This document shows positions 1 through 8,587 of a DNA stretch of 64,000 bases, in pieces. Under the pieces are notes generated by a model. The model did no database searches. It was not told the DNA's origin and was given only the letters and a program-made list of their open reading frames with translations. A program made the translations under genes and the position numbers. Where the stretch lies: assembly GCF_003387475.1 (NCBI RefSeq), contig NZ_QUNO01000004.1:186001-250000 (forward strand). The letters are read 5' to 3'. Numbering within the stretch: the first letter of the stretch is position 1; each line of letters opens with the position of its first letter. The DNA is from Kutzneria buriramensis. Its GTDB lineage: Bacteria > Actinomycetota > Actinomycetes > Mycobacteriales > Pseudonocardiaceae.

Positions 1-38
1 TATTCACATTTCAATGCGTCTCGACGTACCGTGCAACT

Positions 39-1244
39 GTGTCACCGCAGCAGCAGCGCGTCCGGTTCGACTCCGCGACCGAGGGCTTCGATCCGCCGTT
101 CGCCCTGGTCGACCTCGACGCCTTCGACCACAACGCCACCGAGCTGGTGCGCAGGGCCGGCGGCACGCCGATCCGCGTCGCCAGCAAGTCCGTGCGCGTC
201 CGCGCCCTGCTCGATCGGGTGCTGGCGATGCCGGGCTACGCCGGCCTGATGACCTATTCGCTGGCCGAGGCGATGTGGTTGTTCGCCGAGGGAACCAGCG
301 ACGACCTGCTGGTCGGCTACCCGACGACGGACCGCGCGACGCTCCAGAAGCTCGCCGTGGACGAGGCCGCGCGCAGCGCGATCACGGTCATGGTCGACTC
401 GGTCGAGCACCTCGACCTCATCGACGACGCGCTCGGCCCGGGCCACCCGGAGATCCGGGTCTGCATCGAGCTCGACGCCTCCTGGCGGCCGCTCAACGGC
501 TCGCGGCGGCTGCACGTCGGACCACTGCGCTCGCCGGTGCACACCGCGGCCCAGGCCACCGAGCTGACCAAACGAATCGTCGATCGGCCGGGCTTCAAGG
601 CGGTCGGGATCATGGCCTACGAGGGGCAGATCGCCGGCATCGGCGACGCGCCCCCCGGCAACCCCCTGCGCGGCGCCGCGGTGCGCTGGATGCAGGCGAA
701 ATCGGCCGCCGAGCTGGCGGAACGGCGGGCGGCGGTGGTCGCAGCGGTGCGGGCGCTGGCCCCGCTGGAGTTCGTCAACGGCGGCGGCACCGGCAGCCTC
801 GAGGGCACGTCCAGCGAACAGGCCGTCACCGAGGTCGCGGCCGGCTCCGGCCTGCTCGGGCCGACGCTGTTCGACGGCTACCGGTCTTTCCAGCCGCGGC
901 CGGCCGCCCTGTTCGCGCTGCCGGTCGTCCGCCGCCCCGGCCCGAACGTGGCGACGCTGTTCACCGGCGGCTACCCGGCGTCCGGGCCGATCGGCGAGGA
1001 CCGGCTGCCCTCGCCCTACCTGCCGGCCGGGCTGAAGCTGACCAAGCTGGAGGCGGCCGGCGAGGTGCAGACGCCCGTCACCGGCAAGGCCGCCGACCGG
1101 CTGCGGATCGGCGACCGGGTCTGGATGCGGCACGCCAAGGCCGGCGAGCTGGCCGAGCGGTTCCGGGAGTTCCACCTGGTCCGGGGCTATCAGGTCGAGC
1201 GCACGGCCCCCACCTACCGGGGCGAGGGCCAGGCGTTCGGGTGA
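39..1244 (+). CDS. PLP-dependent amino acid deaminase/aldolase (alanine racemase-like N domain)
   Basis: 401 aa. It belongs to the fold-type III PLP enzymes related to D-threonine aldolase and D-amino acid deaminases, expected to act in the cytoplasm on a small amino acid. The N-terminal half is an alanine-racemase-like barrel with the likely PLP lysine at Lys50 (VASKSVR). A glycine-rich phosphate-binding stretch (NGGGTGS) follows near residue 245, then a C-terminal beta domain with GDRVWMRHAKAGE. The GTG at 39 is chosen because the protein then begins just ahead of the conserved FALVDLDAF strand; an ATG at 14 is in another frame. The substrate cannot be read from sequence. It stands alone, convergent with the TetR gene. 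Confidence 0.8.
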   Translation: MSPQQQRVRFDSATEGFDPPFALVDLDAFDHNATELVRRAGGTPIRVASKSVRVRALLDRVLAMPGYAGLMTYSLAEAMWLFAEGTSDDLLVGYPTTDRATLQKLAVDEAARSAITVMVDSVEHLDLIDDALGPGHPEIRVCIELDASWRPLNGSRRLHVGPLRSPVHTAAQATELTKRIVDRPGFKAVGIMAYEGQIAGIGDAPPGNPLRGAAVRWMQAKSAAELAERRAAVVAAVRALAPLEFVNGGGTGSLEGTSSEQAVTEVAAGSGLLGPTLFDGYRSFQPRPAALFALPVVRRPGPNVATLFTGGYPASGPIGEDRLPSPYLPAGLKLTKLEAAGEVQTPVTGKAADRLRIGDRVWMRHAKAGELAERFREFHLVRGYQVERTAPTYRGEGQAFG

Positions 1245-1245
1245 C

Positions 1246-1914
1246 CTACTCGGGGTCGCCGAGCCGGGTCGACAGATAGCCCTTGATCAGGGCCTTCGCC
1301 TCGTCGACCACCACCTGGTCGCCGCGGTCGTTGCGGCGGAAGGCGAACTTCAGCACGCCGTCCGCCGCCTCGATGGCGATCGCGACCGGCAGTTGTAGTT
1401 CCTCCATCGAGCGGCCGAACCGCTCGGAGATCAGCGCGGCCAGCCCCTCGGCGATCACCGCGTTGTTGTCCTTGCCCTCGTCCAGCAGCCGGGTGTCCAC
1501 CACGTCGCCGAAGTGCAGCCGGCTGAACGCGGGCACCGTCCGGTGCATCTCCACGTACACGTCGAACATCGAGTCGACGGCGTCCCACCAGTGCTCCAGC
1601 TCGGCGGAGTCGAAGCGCTGGACCACGTTGGCCATGAAGCGCTCCAGGTTGCGCAGGGTCAGCGCCTGCACGACCGCGCGCTTGTCCGGGAAGAACTGGT
1701 AGAGCGACCCGACCGCGACACCCGCCCGCTCGGCGATCAGTGTGGTCGTCACGCCGTCGTAGCCCAGTTCCTCGATCAGCGAGGCACAGGCCTCGAGCAT
1801 TCGCTCCACCCGCTGGGCGCTGCGCTGCTGGACGGGCTTGCGACGCAGCGGACCCACGTCGGTGCTCAGGTCGGCGGACACTCGGACTCCTTGGCTGGCG
1901 GCTGTGGCAGGCAT
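1246..1914 (-). CDS. TetR family transcriptional regulator
   Basis: 222 aa. The N-terminal TetR helix-turn-helix lies at about residues 30-75 (RMLEACASLIEELG, then AGVAVGSLYQFFPDK), followed by an all-helical ligand-binding domain that is not recognisable by family. It is divergent from the GH1 glucosidase/MFS pair, and the 108-bp gap holds an inverted repeat, so it probably represses that pair and perhaps itself, with a glucoside or aglycone as inducer. That role is inference from position. It ends 1 bp from the upstream aldolase gene on the other strand. Confidence 0.85.
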   Translation of the reverse strand: MPATAASQGVRVSADLSTDVGPLRRKPVQQRSAQRVERMLEACASLIEELGYDGVTTTLIAERAGVAVGSLYQFFPDKRAVVQALTLRNLERFMANVVQRFDSAELEHWWDAVDSMFDVYVEMHRTVPAFSRLHFGDVVDTRLLDEGKDNNAVIAEGLAALISERFGRSMEELQLPVAIAIEAADGVLKFAFRRNDRGDQVVVDEAKALIKGYLSTRLGDPE

Positions 1915-1986
1915 TCTCGCCCTTGACGGGTGCCGGGCACTTCCCTGTGACCCCGCACACGCCTACTATCCGAACAAATTTCACGT

Positions 1987-2000
1987 CTACTCGGCAGTAG
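1987..2000. promoter_or_regulatory. candidate TetR operator (CTACT-N4-AGTAG)
   Basis: A 5-bp perfect inverted repeat with a 4-bp centre lies 23 bp upstream of the glucosidase ATG, between the divergent TetR and GH1 genes. Size and place suit an operator, but such a short repeat can arise by chance. Confidence 0.35.
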
Positions 2001-2022
2001 TGCAAGTCCAAGAGGTGGTGCC

Positions 2023-3336
2023 ATGAGCGAGCCCGTCCTCCCGTCCTTCCCCGGCGACTTCCTGTGGGGCGTCTCCACCTCGGCATATCAGGTGGAGGGT
2101 GCCGTCTCTGAGGGTGGCAGGGGCAGGTCGGTCTGGGACACGTTCTGCGAGACACCCGATCGGGTGTTCTCCGGGCAGAGCGGGGCGATCGCGTGCGATC
2201 ACTACCACCGCTACCCGGAGGACATCGGCCTCATGCGCGACCTCGGCGTCGGCGCGTACCGATTCTCGATCGCCTGGCCCAGAGTGCAACCCGAGGGCAC
2301 CGGCGCGGCCAACCCCGAGGGCCTGGCCTTCTACGACCGGCTGGTGGATGCGCTGTGCGAGGCCGGCATCACGCCGGTCGCCACCGTCTACCACTGGGAC
2401 ACCCCGCAGCTGATCGAGGACGCCGGCGGCTGGCTCAGCCGCGACACCGCCAAGCACTTCGCCGAGTACGCGTCGATCGTCGGCGCCAAGCTCGCCGACC
2501 GGGTGCCGATGTGGATCCCGATCAACGAGCCGATGGTCACCACCGTCTACGGCTACGGCATCGGCCAGTACGCCCCCGGCCAGTTCCTGCTGATGGACGC
2601 CATTCCGACCGCGCACCACCAGAACCTCGCGCACGGCCTGGCCGTGCAGGCGCTGCGGGCGGCCGGCGCCAAGCAGATCGGCACCGCCAACAACCACGGC
2701 CCGGTCTGGGCGGCCACCGACACGCCCGGCGACCGGGAGGCCGCCGGCCGGGCCAGCGACCTGATCAACTGGCTGTTCGCCGACCCGGTGCTCGGCGCCG
2801 GCTACCCCGAGTCCATGCACCAGCATCTGCCGGCCGGCTTCGCCGACGACCTGCCGGCGATCAGCGCCCCGATCGACTTCTACGGCGTCAACTACTACGA
2901 GCCGACCCAGGTCTCCGCCCCGTCCGAGGGCAACCCCTTGCCGTTCGACCTGGGCGAGGTCGAGGGTTACCCGATGACGACCAACGGGTCGCCGGTGGTG
3001 CCGGACGGCCTGCGCCAGTTCCTGATCGAGCTGCGCGAGCGGCACGGCGACCGGCTGCCGCCGGTGCAGATCACCGAGAACGGATGCAGCTTCGACGGCG
3101 TCGACGACCGGGCCCGCATCGACTTCCTCGCCGAGCACCTGCGGTCGCTTCGGCTGGCCATGCACGAGGGCGTCGACGTGCGCGGCTACTTCGTGTGGTC
3201 GCTGCTGGACAACTTCGAGTGGTCCAAGGGCTACCAGCCGCGGTTCGGGCTGGTCGACGTGGACTACGAGACCCAGCGACGTACCCCCAAGGCGTCCTTC
3301 ACCTGGTACCGCGAACTGATCAGAGGTGACCACTGA
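2023..3336 (+). CDS. GH1 family beta-glucosidase
   Basis: 437 aa, the usual length for a bacterial cytoplasmic GH1 enzyme with no signal peptide. It hydrolyses beta-linked glucosides by a retaining mechanism. The N-terminal GH1 signature (FLWGVSTSAYQVEGA, from residue 13) is intact. The acid/base glutamate is Glu169 in INEP and the nucleophile is Glu352 in ITENG; the C-terminal WSLLDNFEW motif is also present. The ATG at 2023 has a GAGGTGG ribosome site. The stop overlaps the next start (TGATG), so it is translationally coupled to the transporter and probably cleaves what that imports. Confidence 0.95.
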   Translation: MSEPVLPSFPGDFLWGVSTSAYQVEGAVSEGGRGRSVWDTFCETPDRVFSGQSGAIACDHYHRYPEDIGLMRDLGVGAYRFSIAWPRVQPEGTGAANPEGLAFYDRLVDALCEAGITPVATVYHWDTPQLIEDAGGWLSRDTAKHFAEYASIVGAKLADRVPMWIPINEPMVTTVYGYGIGQYAPGQFLLMDAIPTAHHQNLAHGLAVQALRAAGAKQIGTANNHGPVWAATDTPGDREAAGRASDLINWLFADPVLGAGYPESMHQHLPAGFADDLPAISAPIDFYGVNYYEPTQVSAPSEGNPLPFDLGEVEGYPMTTNGSPVVPDGLRQFLIELRERHGDRLPPVQITENGCSFDGVDDRARIDFLAEHLRSLRLAMHEGVDVRGYFVWSLLDNFEWSKGYQPRFGLVDVDYETQRRTPKASFTWYRELIRGDH

Positions 3337-4616
3337 TGGCGCAGGCCGCTGAGCTCGACGGGGCCGGACCGTTCGACGACGAACCGAGCGCGCTCACCGA
3401 ACCCGTGATCAAAGTCCGCGGTGGCTGGACCACGCTGCTGTTCCTGGCCAACCTCGGCCTGTGGCTGGCGATCTACGCGCCGATCCAGGTGCTGCTGCCG
3501 GAGCAGGCCCAGTTGCTGGCCGGGACCGACAAGGAGACGGTGTTCAGCCTCGTCACCGGCGTCGGCGCGCTGGTCGCGCTGATCGCCAACCCGGTGATCG
3601 GCGCGCTGTCCGACCGCACCTGCTCCCGCTGGGGCCGGCGGCACCCGTGGACGCTGGCCGGCTCGGTGCTCGGTGCCGTCGGCCTGGTCGTGCTGGCGGT
3701 CGCGCCGAACGTCGTGATCATGGTGATCGGCTGGTCGCTGGTGCAGGCCGGGCTGAACGGCATGCTGGCCAGCCTCACCTCGGCGCTGCCGGACCGGGTG
3801 CCCGTCGAGCAGCGGGCCGAGGTCGGCGGCTTCATCGGCATCAGTCAGATGCTCGGCACGGTCGCCGGCGCCGCCCTGGTGTCGGTGGTGATCACCAGTT
3901 TGGCCGGCGGCTACGCGGCGTGCGCGGTGCTGGTGGTGCTCGGCGCGTTGGCCTTCGTCCGGTTCACGCCGGATGCGGTGCTGCCCCGCCGGTTCCGGCC
4001 GGACGGCGGTCTGCGGCAGATGATCGGCGCGCTGTGGATCTCCCCGGCCAAGCACCCCGACTTCGGGTGGGGCTGGGGCACCCACTTCATGGTCAACCTC
4101 GGCAATGCCCTGGGCACGCTGTACCTGCTGTACTTCCTCGCCGACGCCGTGCACTACCAGGGCGACCCGGTCGACGGGCTGCTCATCCTGATGGTGCTCT
4201 ACGGCATCGCGCTGACGATCGGCGCGCTCGTCGCCGGCCGGATGTCCGACCACTCCGGCAAGCGCAAGCCGTACGTGGTGGCCTCGTCGGTTGTGATGGC
4301 CGCCGCCGCGGTCATCCTGGCGATCTGGCCGACCTGGGTGGCGTCGCTGATCGCCGCCCCGCTGCTCGGCGTCGGCTTCGGCGTCTACTGGGCCGTCGCG
4401 CTGGCCGTGCTCACCCAGGTGCTGCCGGCCGCCTCCAACCGGGCCAAGGACGTCGGCGTCATCAACATCGCGAACGCGTTGCCGCAGGTCATTGCCCCGG
4501 TGGTGGCCGGCCTGGCGCTCCAGGCGGCCGGCGGCTACGCGGCGCTCTTCGTCCTCTCCGCCATCGCCACCATCGCCGGCGGCGTCATGGTCACCAGGAT
4601 CAAGTCGGTCGCCTGA
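3336..4616 (+). CDS. MFS transporter, probable sugar/glycoside importer
   Basis: 426 aa with about twelve hydrophobic helices starting near residue 32. The cytoplasmic loop after helix 2 carries DRTCSRWGRRHPW, an MFS/GPH-type motif, and a second DHSGKRKPY motif sits between helices 8 and 9. It is coupled by a TGATG overlap to the GH1 glucosidase, so a glucoside or oligosaccharide is the likely cargo; the substrate is inferred from that pairing only. The operon probably ends at the hairpins just downstream. Confidence 0.85.
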   Translation: MAQAAELDGAGPFDDEPSALTEPVIKVRGGWTTLLFLANLGLWLAIYAPIQVLLPEQAQLLAGTDKETVFSLVTGVGALVALIANPVIGALSDRTCSRWGRRHPWTLAGSVLGAVGLVVLAVAPNVVIMVIGWSLVQAGLNGMLASLTSALPDRVPVEQRAEVGGFIGISQMLGTVAGAALVSVVITSLAGGYAACAVLVVLGALAFVRFTPDAVLPRRFRPDGGLRQMIGALWISPAKHPDFGWGWGTHFMVNLGNALGTLYLLYFLADAVHYQGDPVDGLLILMVLYGIALTIGALVAGRMSDHSGKRKPYVVASSVVMAAAAVILAIWPTWVASLIAAPLLGVGFGVYWAVALAVLTQVLPAASNRAKDVGVINIANALPQVIAPVVAGLALQAAGGYAALFVLSAIATIAGGVMVTRIKSVA

Positions 4617-4643
4617 ATACCGCCGGCAACCCCGCGAGACCCC

Positions 4644-4840
4644 GCCCCTGCTTCGCCCGGTTGCTGGGTTTTCGAGCTCCGCCACTCGACGCGCCCCACC
4701 ACCGAGCCGACGCGGGCCTCGAAAACCCGGCAAGGGCGAGGCAGGGGCTCAAAGGGGGGCGGAGCCGCGCCGCCGAAGGCGGCGCAGAAAACACAGACCG
4801 GCTGGGGTGCCTGTCCGGGGAAAACAGGCACCCCAGCCGG
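4644..4840. terminator. three consecutive hairpins between convergent genes
   Basis: Three inverted repeats follow the MFS stop. The first has about 31-bp arms with small mismatches (4644-4676 and 4718-4748) around a 41-base loop. The second is a perfect 8-bp stem with a GAA loop (4767-4785). The third is a perfect 17-bp stem with a 9-base loop (4798-4814 and 4824-4840). None is followed by a T run, as is common for actinobacterial terminators. They probably stop transcription from both sides. Confidence 0.75.
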
Positions 4841-5038
4841 GGTTGGTGGCCGCGGACCGTCACCGGTTCGGGGTTGGCGTGAGGTCGCCACTCAGCGCCG
4901 GCCCGCGGAAATCTGTGGAGTTATTTGGCCAGCGACCCGGTACGTCGCGGTCGGGGGTTCGGACGTCCCCGGGTCGCCGGCCGGTGGCGGAGGATCAGCG
5001 TTCCCGGGTCGGGGTGTCCGGGACGCCGACGCCGCCAG
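4841..5038. other. non-coding stretch, nothing further recognised
   Basis: Together with the hairpins before it, this completes a gap of about 420 bases without a credible gene. Reading frames here are short shadows with no recognisable protein, and no operator or RNA element is apparent. Confidence 0.5.
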
Positions 5039-5419
5039 CTAGTGGGCCACCGCAACGGTGCGGTGACGGGATCCCCGCTGCGCCGCGCTGTTCTGCACGG
5101 GCGCGGGCTGCGCGGAGCTGAGCATGTGTCGGGCGGGTCGCGGCGCGAGTCCGCCGGCGACCAGGTGTTCGTAGGCGGCACGCCACACGGAGCACGGCGA
5201 CTTCTGCTGCCGCCAGCGGGTGGAGCACTCCGGGCAGTTGCCCTTCTCGTCGGGTTCGTGCGCGGCCAGCAGGGCTCGCCAGCCGTCGGTCAGTCGGGGC
5301 AGTTCGGAACGGGCGACGGAGAGCAGGGACGGCGCGTCCGCGCGGTTGGCCAGCTCGGACAGCATGTCCAAGCGTTCCCACACGGCGTTGCGGAGCACCT
5401 GGCCGAGTATCTCGTCCAC
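5039..5419 (-). CDS. hypothetical protein with CPEC/C motif
   Basis: 126 aa, soluble, function not recognised. The middle carries CPEC and, ten residues on, another Cys (PCSVWRAAYEHL), suggestive of a small metal or redox site. The last 25 residues look disordered. It lies 13 bp downstream of the 85-aa gene on the same strand, so the two are probably one operon, divergent from the XRE-TPR regulator. Small protein pairs beside such regulators are common in filamentous actinomycetes and often act with them; that role here is inference. Confidence 0.6.
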   Translation of the reverse strand: MDEILGQVLRNAVWERLDMLSELANRADAPSLLSVARSELPRLTDGWRALLAAHEPDEKGNCPECSTRWRQQKSPCSVWRAAYEHLVAGGLAPRPARHMLSSAQPAPVQNSAAQRGSRHRTVAVAH

Positions 5420-5432
5420 CTGAACGTCACCG

Positions 5433-5690
5433 TCACCTTTCCGCCTGGTCGGCGGCCTCGCGCAACACCGTCCGCAGCTGGCCGAGTTGGCCGGCGGACA
5501 GCACCGCGGTCTCCCCAGGAGGGCCCATCAGGACCACCCTGCCCTTGTCCACCACCACGGTGAGGCTCCGTTCCCGGTTGACCACATCGCGGCAGTGGAT
5601 CTGCCATGCGCGCCGCCCGTCGGGGGAGCCGGTGGCCTGTTCCGCGACTCCGCCGGGGGTGTTCCCCTGGACTCGTCCGATCAGTTCCAC
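5433..5690 (-). CDS. small conserved hypothetical protein beside XRE regulator
   Basis: 85 aa, no membrane segment. The C-terminal half has the pattern TVVVDKGRVVLMGPPGETAVLS followed by an amphipathic helix (QLGQLRTVLREA). I recognise this pattern as typical of small actinomycete proteins encoded next to XRE-type regulators, though I cannot name the family. It heads the two-gene unit that diverges from the XRE-TPR gene. A role as regulator partner is plausible but unproven. Confidence 0.6.
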   Translation of the reverse strand: MELIGRVQGNTPGGVAEQATGSPDGRRAWQIHCRDVVNRERSLTVVVDKGRVVLMGPPGETAVLSAGQLGQLRTVLREAADQAER

Positions 5691-5767
5691 TTGCTGTGTC
5701 CCTCCGTGTGCAGCCGCTTACGGAAAACTAGATTGCGACGACATCAAACGTTGTGGGGCGTCACAGC

Positions 5768-5838
5768 GCTGATCGGTGGGAGTTGCACGATGAACGGTCG
5801 GACGGGTTCGGTGCGACCGATCAGCCTCGCCGATCAGC
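5768..5838. promoter_or_regulatory. inverted and direct repeats in the divergent promoter region
   Basis: A perfect 10-bp inverted repeat (GCTGATCGGT at 5768-5777, ACCGATCAGC at 5816-5825) is followed by a third copy of the CGATCAGC core at 5831-5838. It lies between the small-protein operon and the XRE-TPR regulator, so autoregulator sites are plausible. Confidence 0.4.
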
Positions 5839-5909
5839 ACTTCTCGACCGGGCAGAGCTGCCCTTACTCTTCGGATGACGCCCAACGGACCGTGAGGGGG
5901 CGCAATTGA
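5790..5909 (+). CDS. possible 39-aa upstream ORF overlapping the XRE start
   Basis: A short ATG-initiated frame with a weak GGGAG site about 8 bases upstream. Its TGA stop (5907-5909) overlaps the TTG start of the regulator as TTGA. The peptide starts MNGRTGSVRPISLADQ and has no recognisable domain. The overlap would allow coupled translation of the TTG-initiated regulator. It may equally be a chance frame within the leader. Confidence 0.35.
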   Translation: MNGRTGSVRPISLADQHFSTGQSCPYSSDDAQRTVRGRN

Positions 5910-7282
5910 ACACCATCGGTTCCCAGAGCTCGCCCGTTACGCCGGACAACTGGGAGCGCCAGGAGATGCGCGACGCGCTGGCCGCCAGGGACATCAGTTC
6001 GGTGTACCGGCAGCTGCGCCGCGTCGGCGTGTCCCAGCGGCAGATCGCGGCCCTGACCGGCCAGTCGCAGTCGGAGGTCTCGGAGATCCTCAAGGGTCGC
6101 CAGGTGATGGCCTACGACGTGCTGGCCCGCATCGCCGACGGTCTCGGGGTGCCTCGCGGCTACATGGGCCTGGCCTACGACGAGACGACGGCGCTCAAGG
6201 TCGCCGGCTCCGTCGACGAGGCCGAGCAGCGGGAGGACGAGGAGGTCAAGCGCCGCCGCTTCCTCCAGCACGCCGCCTCCGTGACGATGGGCGCCCAGGT
6301 GCTGGGCCCGGACAGCGGCGCGTGGGTGCCGACCGCGGCCCAGACGCCGACCCCGAACCGGATCGGCACCACCGACGTGCGGCAGATCGAGGCCGCGACC
6401 AGGGCGTTGCGCTCGCTGGACTACCAGTACGGCGGCGGTTTCTGCCGGGACGCGGTGGTCGCGCAGCTGTCCTGGACCCGGCAGCTGCTCGAGGTGGAGG
6501 CGGCCGAGCCGGTCAAGCACCGCCTGTTCAAGGCGGTCGCCGACATGCACAGTCTGGCCGGCTGGACCTCGTTCGACACCGGCCTGCTGGACTCGGCCCG
6601 CACGCACTTCGCCAAGGCGCTGGAGCTGGCCAAGATGGGCGGCGACAACGGCCTGGTGGCGAACATCCTGTACCGGATGGGCCGCGTCTACCTGCACAAC
6701 GACGCCGCCGGCGAGGCCCTGAAGATGTTCCAGCTGGGCCAGATCGCCGCCCAGGAGTCGGGCTCCGCGCTCACGGTGGCCGTGCTCTGCGCCAACGAGG
6801 CGTGGGCCTACGGCATGCTGGACCGGCCCGACCAGGTGCAGCGCATGATCAGCCGCACCCGTGACGAGTTCGAGCGGGCGCAGAGCGAGGAAGCCCCGAG
6901 CTGGGTCAAGTTCTTCGACGTCAACGACCTGCACGGGATGATCGGCAGCGCGCTGTCGGCGCTGAGCAAGTTCGAGGACAACCGCGTCAAGTACGCGCCG
7001 CTCGCGGTGAACGAACTGATCAAGTGCACCGAGGGCTACGAGAGCAACATGCAACGCACCCACGTCTTCGGGCTCTCCATGTTGGCGGAGAACCATATGC
7101 GGGTCGGCGACGTAGACCAGGGTGTGAAGATCGGCAACCATGCCATGAGGCTGGGCGAGTCGATCAAGTCCAAGCGGATCTCGGACCGGCTGATGCCGCT
7201 CCAGCTGGAGGCCGCTCGGCGCAAGAACAACTCGGCGGCGCTCGACCTCGCCGAGCGGATCAAGGTGTATCGGACGGTATGA
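5906..7282 (+). CDS. XRE family regulator with C-terminal TPR domain
   Basis: 458 aa, TTG start preceded by GTGAGGGGG. Residues about 31-80 form an XRE helix-turn-helix (VSQRQIAALTGQSQSEVSEILKG). A basic linker follows (EEVKRRRFLQ), then from about residue 155 a helical tetratricopeptide-like region typical of peptide- or ligand-sensing regulators. It lies 4 bp upstream of an APH-fold kinase gene and is divergent from two small conserved proteins, a conserved-looking actinomycete locus whose function is unknown to me. Direct targets are probably its own divergent promoters. Confidence 0.8.
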   Translation: MNTIGSQSSPVTPDNWERQEMRDALAARDISSVYRQLRRVGVSQRQIAALTGQSQSEVSEILKGRQVMAYDVLARIADGLGVPRGYMGLAYDETTALKVAGSVDEAEQREDEEVKRRRFLQHAASVTMGAQVLGPDSGAWVPTAAQTPTPNRIGTTDVRQIEAATRALRSLDYQYGGGFCRDAVVAQLSWTRQLLEVEAAEPVKHRLFKAVADMHSLAGWTSFDTGLLDSARTHFAKALELAKMGGDNGLVANILYRMGRVYLHNDAAGEALKMFQLGQIAAQESGSALTVAVLCANEAWAYGMLDRPDQVQRMISRTRDEFERAQSEEAPSWVKFFDVNDLHGMIGSALSALSKFEDNRVKYAPLAVNELIKCTEGYESNMQRTHVFGLSMLAENHMRVGDVDQGVKIGNHAMRLGESIKSKRISDRLMPLQLEAARRKNNSAALDLAERIKVYRTV

Positions 7283-7286
7283 CCAA

Positions 7287-8192
7287 GTGACTGCTTCGTT
7301 GTCGGACGGACGCTCCACCAGGGATCGGCTACGCGCCGTCCTCGGTCAGGCGTGCGCGGAGGTCGGACTGGACGCGACCGGTGCGGAACTGGTCCGGTTC
7401 GTGAACAACGCCGTCTTCCGGCTCGCCCGGCACCCGGTCGTGGTGCGGATCGCGACGACCCCGGCGCTGCGGCACCGGGCCGACACCGTGGTGAACGCCG
7501 CCCAGCTGCTCGCCGACTACGGCGTGCCGGCGGTCGAACTGATGCCCGACGTCGACCAGCCGCTGCACATCGGCGACCACTTGGCGACGTTCTGGCAGGA
7601 GGTCCCCGACACCGGCGACGAGCCGACCGCCGTCGAGCTGGCCGACCTGCTGCGGCAGATGCACGAGATCCCGGTCGAGGACGCCAGCCTGCCGGAGTGG
7701 AACCCGATCGACGACCTGCGCCGCCGCATCCGCGACGCCGCCGAGTGGGACCTCGACGACGTGGAGTTCCTGCTCCGCCGCTGCGACGACCTGGAGGCCC
7801 GGCTGGCCGAGGTCCGCTACGAGCTGCCGCGGGGCGTGGTGCACGGCGACGCGCACCTGGGCAACCTGATCACCACGCCGGGCGGCACGGTGCTGTGCGA
7901 CTTCGACACCACCTGCGTCGGCCCGCGCGAGTGGGACCTGGTGCCGATCGCCGTCGGCCAGCTGCGGTTCCACCACACCGTGAACAAGCACCGGATCCTC
8001 GCCGACGCCTACGGCTTCGACGTCACCCAGTGGGACGGCTTCCCGGTGCTGCGCGAGGTGCGTGAGCTCAAGCTCACAGCGGCGGTGCTGCCGGTCGCCC
8101 GCAGCAACCCGAACATCCGCTCCGAGCTGCGCCGGCGACTGCGCTCGGTTCGTGTCGGCGACACCTTCACCAGGTGGGTCCCTTACCGGTAG
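7287..8192 (+). CDS. APH-fold phosphotransferase (aminoglycoside phosphotransferase family)
   Basis: 301 aa, GTG start 4 bp after the regulator stop. The kinase-like catalytic loop is HGDAHLGN with Asp188, and the metal-binding loop is CDFD with Asp205. The N-lobe is short and its nucleotide lysine is not obvious. The family phosphorylates small molecules such as aminoglycosides, choline or sugars. Tight linkage to a regulator rather than to a resistance cluster suggests a housekeeping or signalling substrate; resistance itself is not shown. It ends with RWVPYR. Confidence 0.75.
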   Translation: MTASLSDGRSTRDRLRAVLGQACAEVGLDATGAELVRFVNNAVFRLARHPVVVRIATTPALRHRADTVVNAAQLLADYGVPAVELMPDVDQPLHIGDHLATFWQEVPDTGDEPTAVELADLLRQMHEIPVEDASLPEWNPIDDLRRRIRDAAEWDLDDVEFLLRRCDDLEARLAEVRYELPRGVVHGDAHLGNLITTPGGTVLCDFDTTCVGPREWDLVPIAVGQLRFHHTVNKHRILADAYGFDVTQWDGFPVLREVRELKLTAAVLPVARSNPNIRSELRRRLRSVRVGDTFTRWVPYR

Positions 8193-8242
8193 CGTCACGT
8201 CCCGGTAACGCGGTGCCGGACCGAACCGACGTCACAGGCATC

Positions 8243-8587
8243 GTGTCCCTGACGCTGGCGAGGTGGGCGGCAACGGTGAAGGGCCTGGCTGGAACGCGGA
8301 TGTTCGCGTGGACGGGGTGGCGCACCCGGCGCGCCCTGCGCACGGCGCAGCTGCTCGACGAGGTCGTCGACAGCCAGTTGCCGCTGCTCACAGCGCTGCC
8401 CGAGGCCCGTCGACGTCGATCCGCGGACTACCTGGCCGAGCTCGTGATGCTGTCCCAGGCCTACCGCCACTACGCCGCCGGTTGGATCGACCGCCGTGAG
8501 CTCGACCGACGCGGCCACGGTGTGCTCGACCGGCTGAGCGAACTGCGCACCCAGCCCTCGGCCGCGCGGGTCATCGACCGCGACTGA
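8243..8587 (+). CDS. hypothetical helical protein
   Basis: 114 aa from the GTG at 8243. A start at 8174 is possible but would overlap the kinase gene. It is rich in Arg, Ala and Leu and predicted mostly helical, with no membrane segment or motif I recognise. It is the third same-strand gene of the XRE-APH group and converges with the macrolide-kinase homologue, overlapping its 3' end by 17 bp. Confidence 0.5.
   Translation: MSLTLARWAATVKGLAGTRMFAWTGWRTRRALRTAQLLDEVVDSQLPLLTALPEARRRRSADYLAELVMLSQAYRHYAAGWIDRRELDRRGHGVLDRLSELRTQPSAARVIDRD

Noticed and set aside
3264-4733. 489-codon minus-strand frame opposite the MFS gene
   Set aside because: Low-complexity Gln/Arg/His/Gly composition typical of antisense GC-rich frames; the plus-strand MFS is clear.
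5544-5552. TTGTCCACC, a one-mismatch DnaA box
   Set aside because: Single copy inside a coding region, with no neighbouring boxes.
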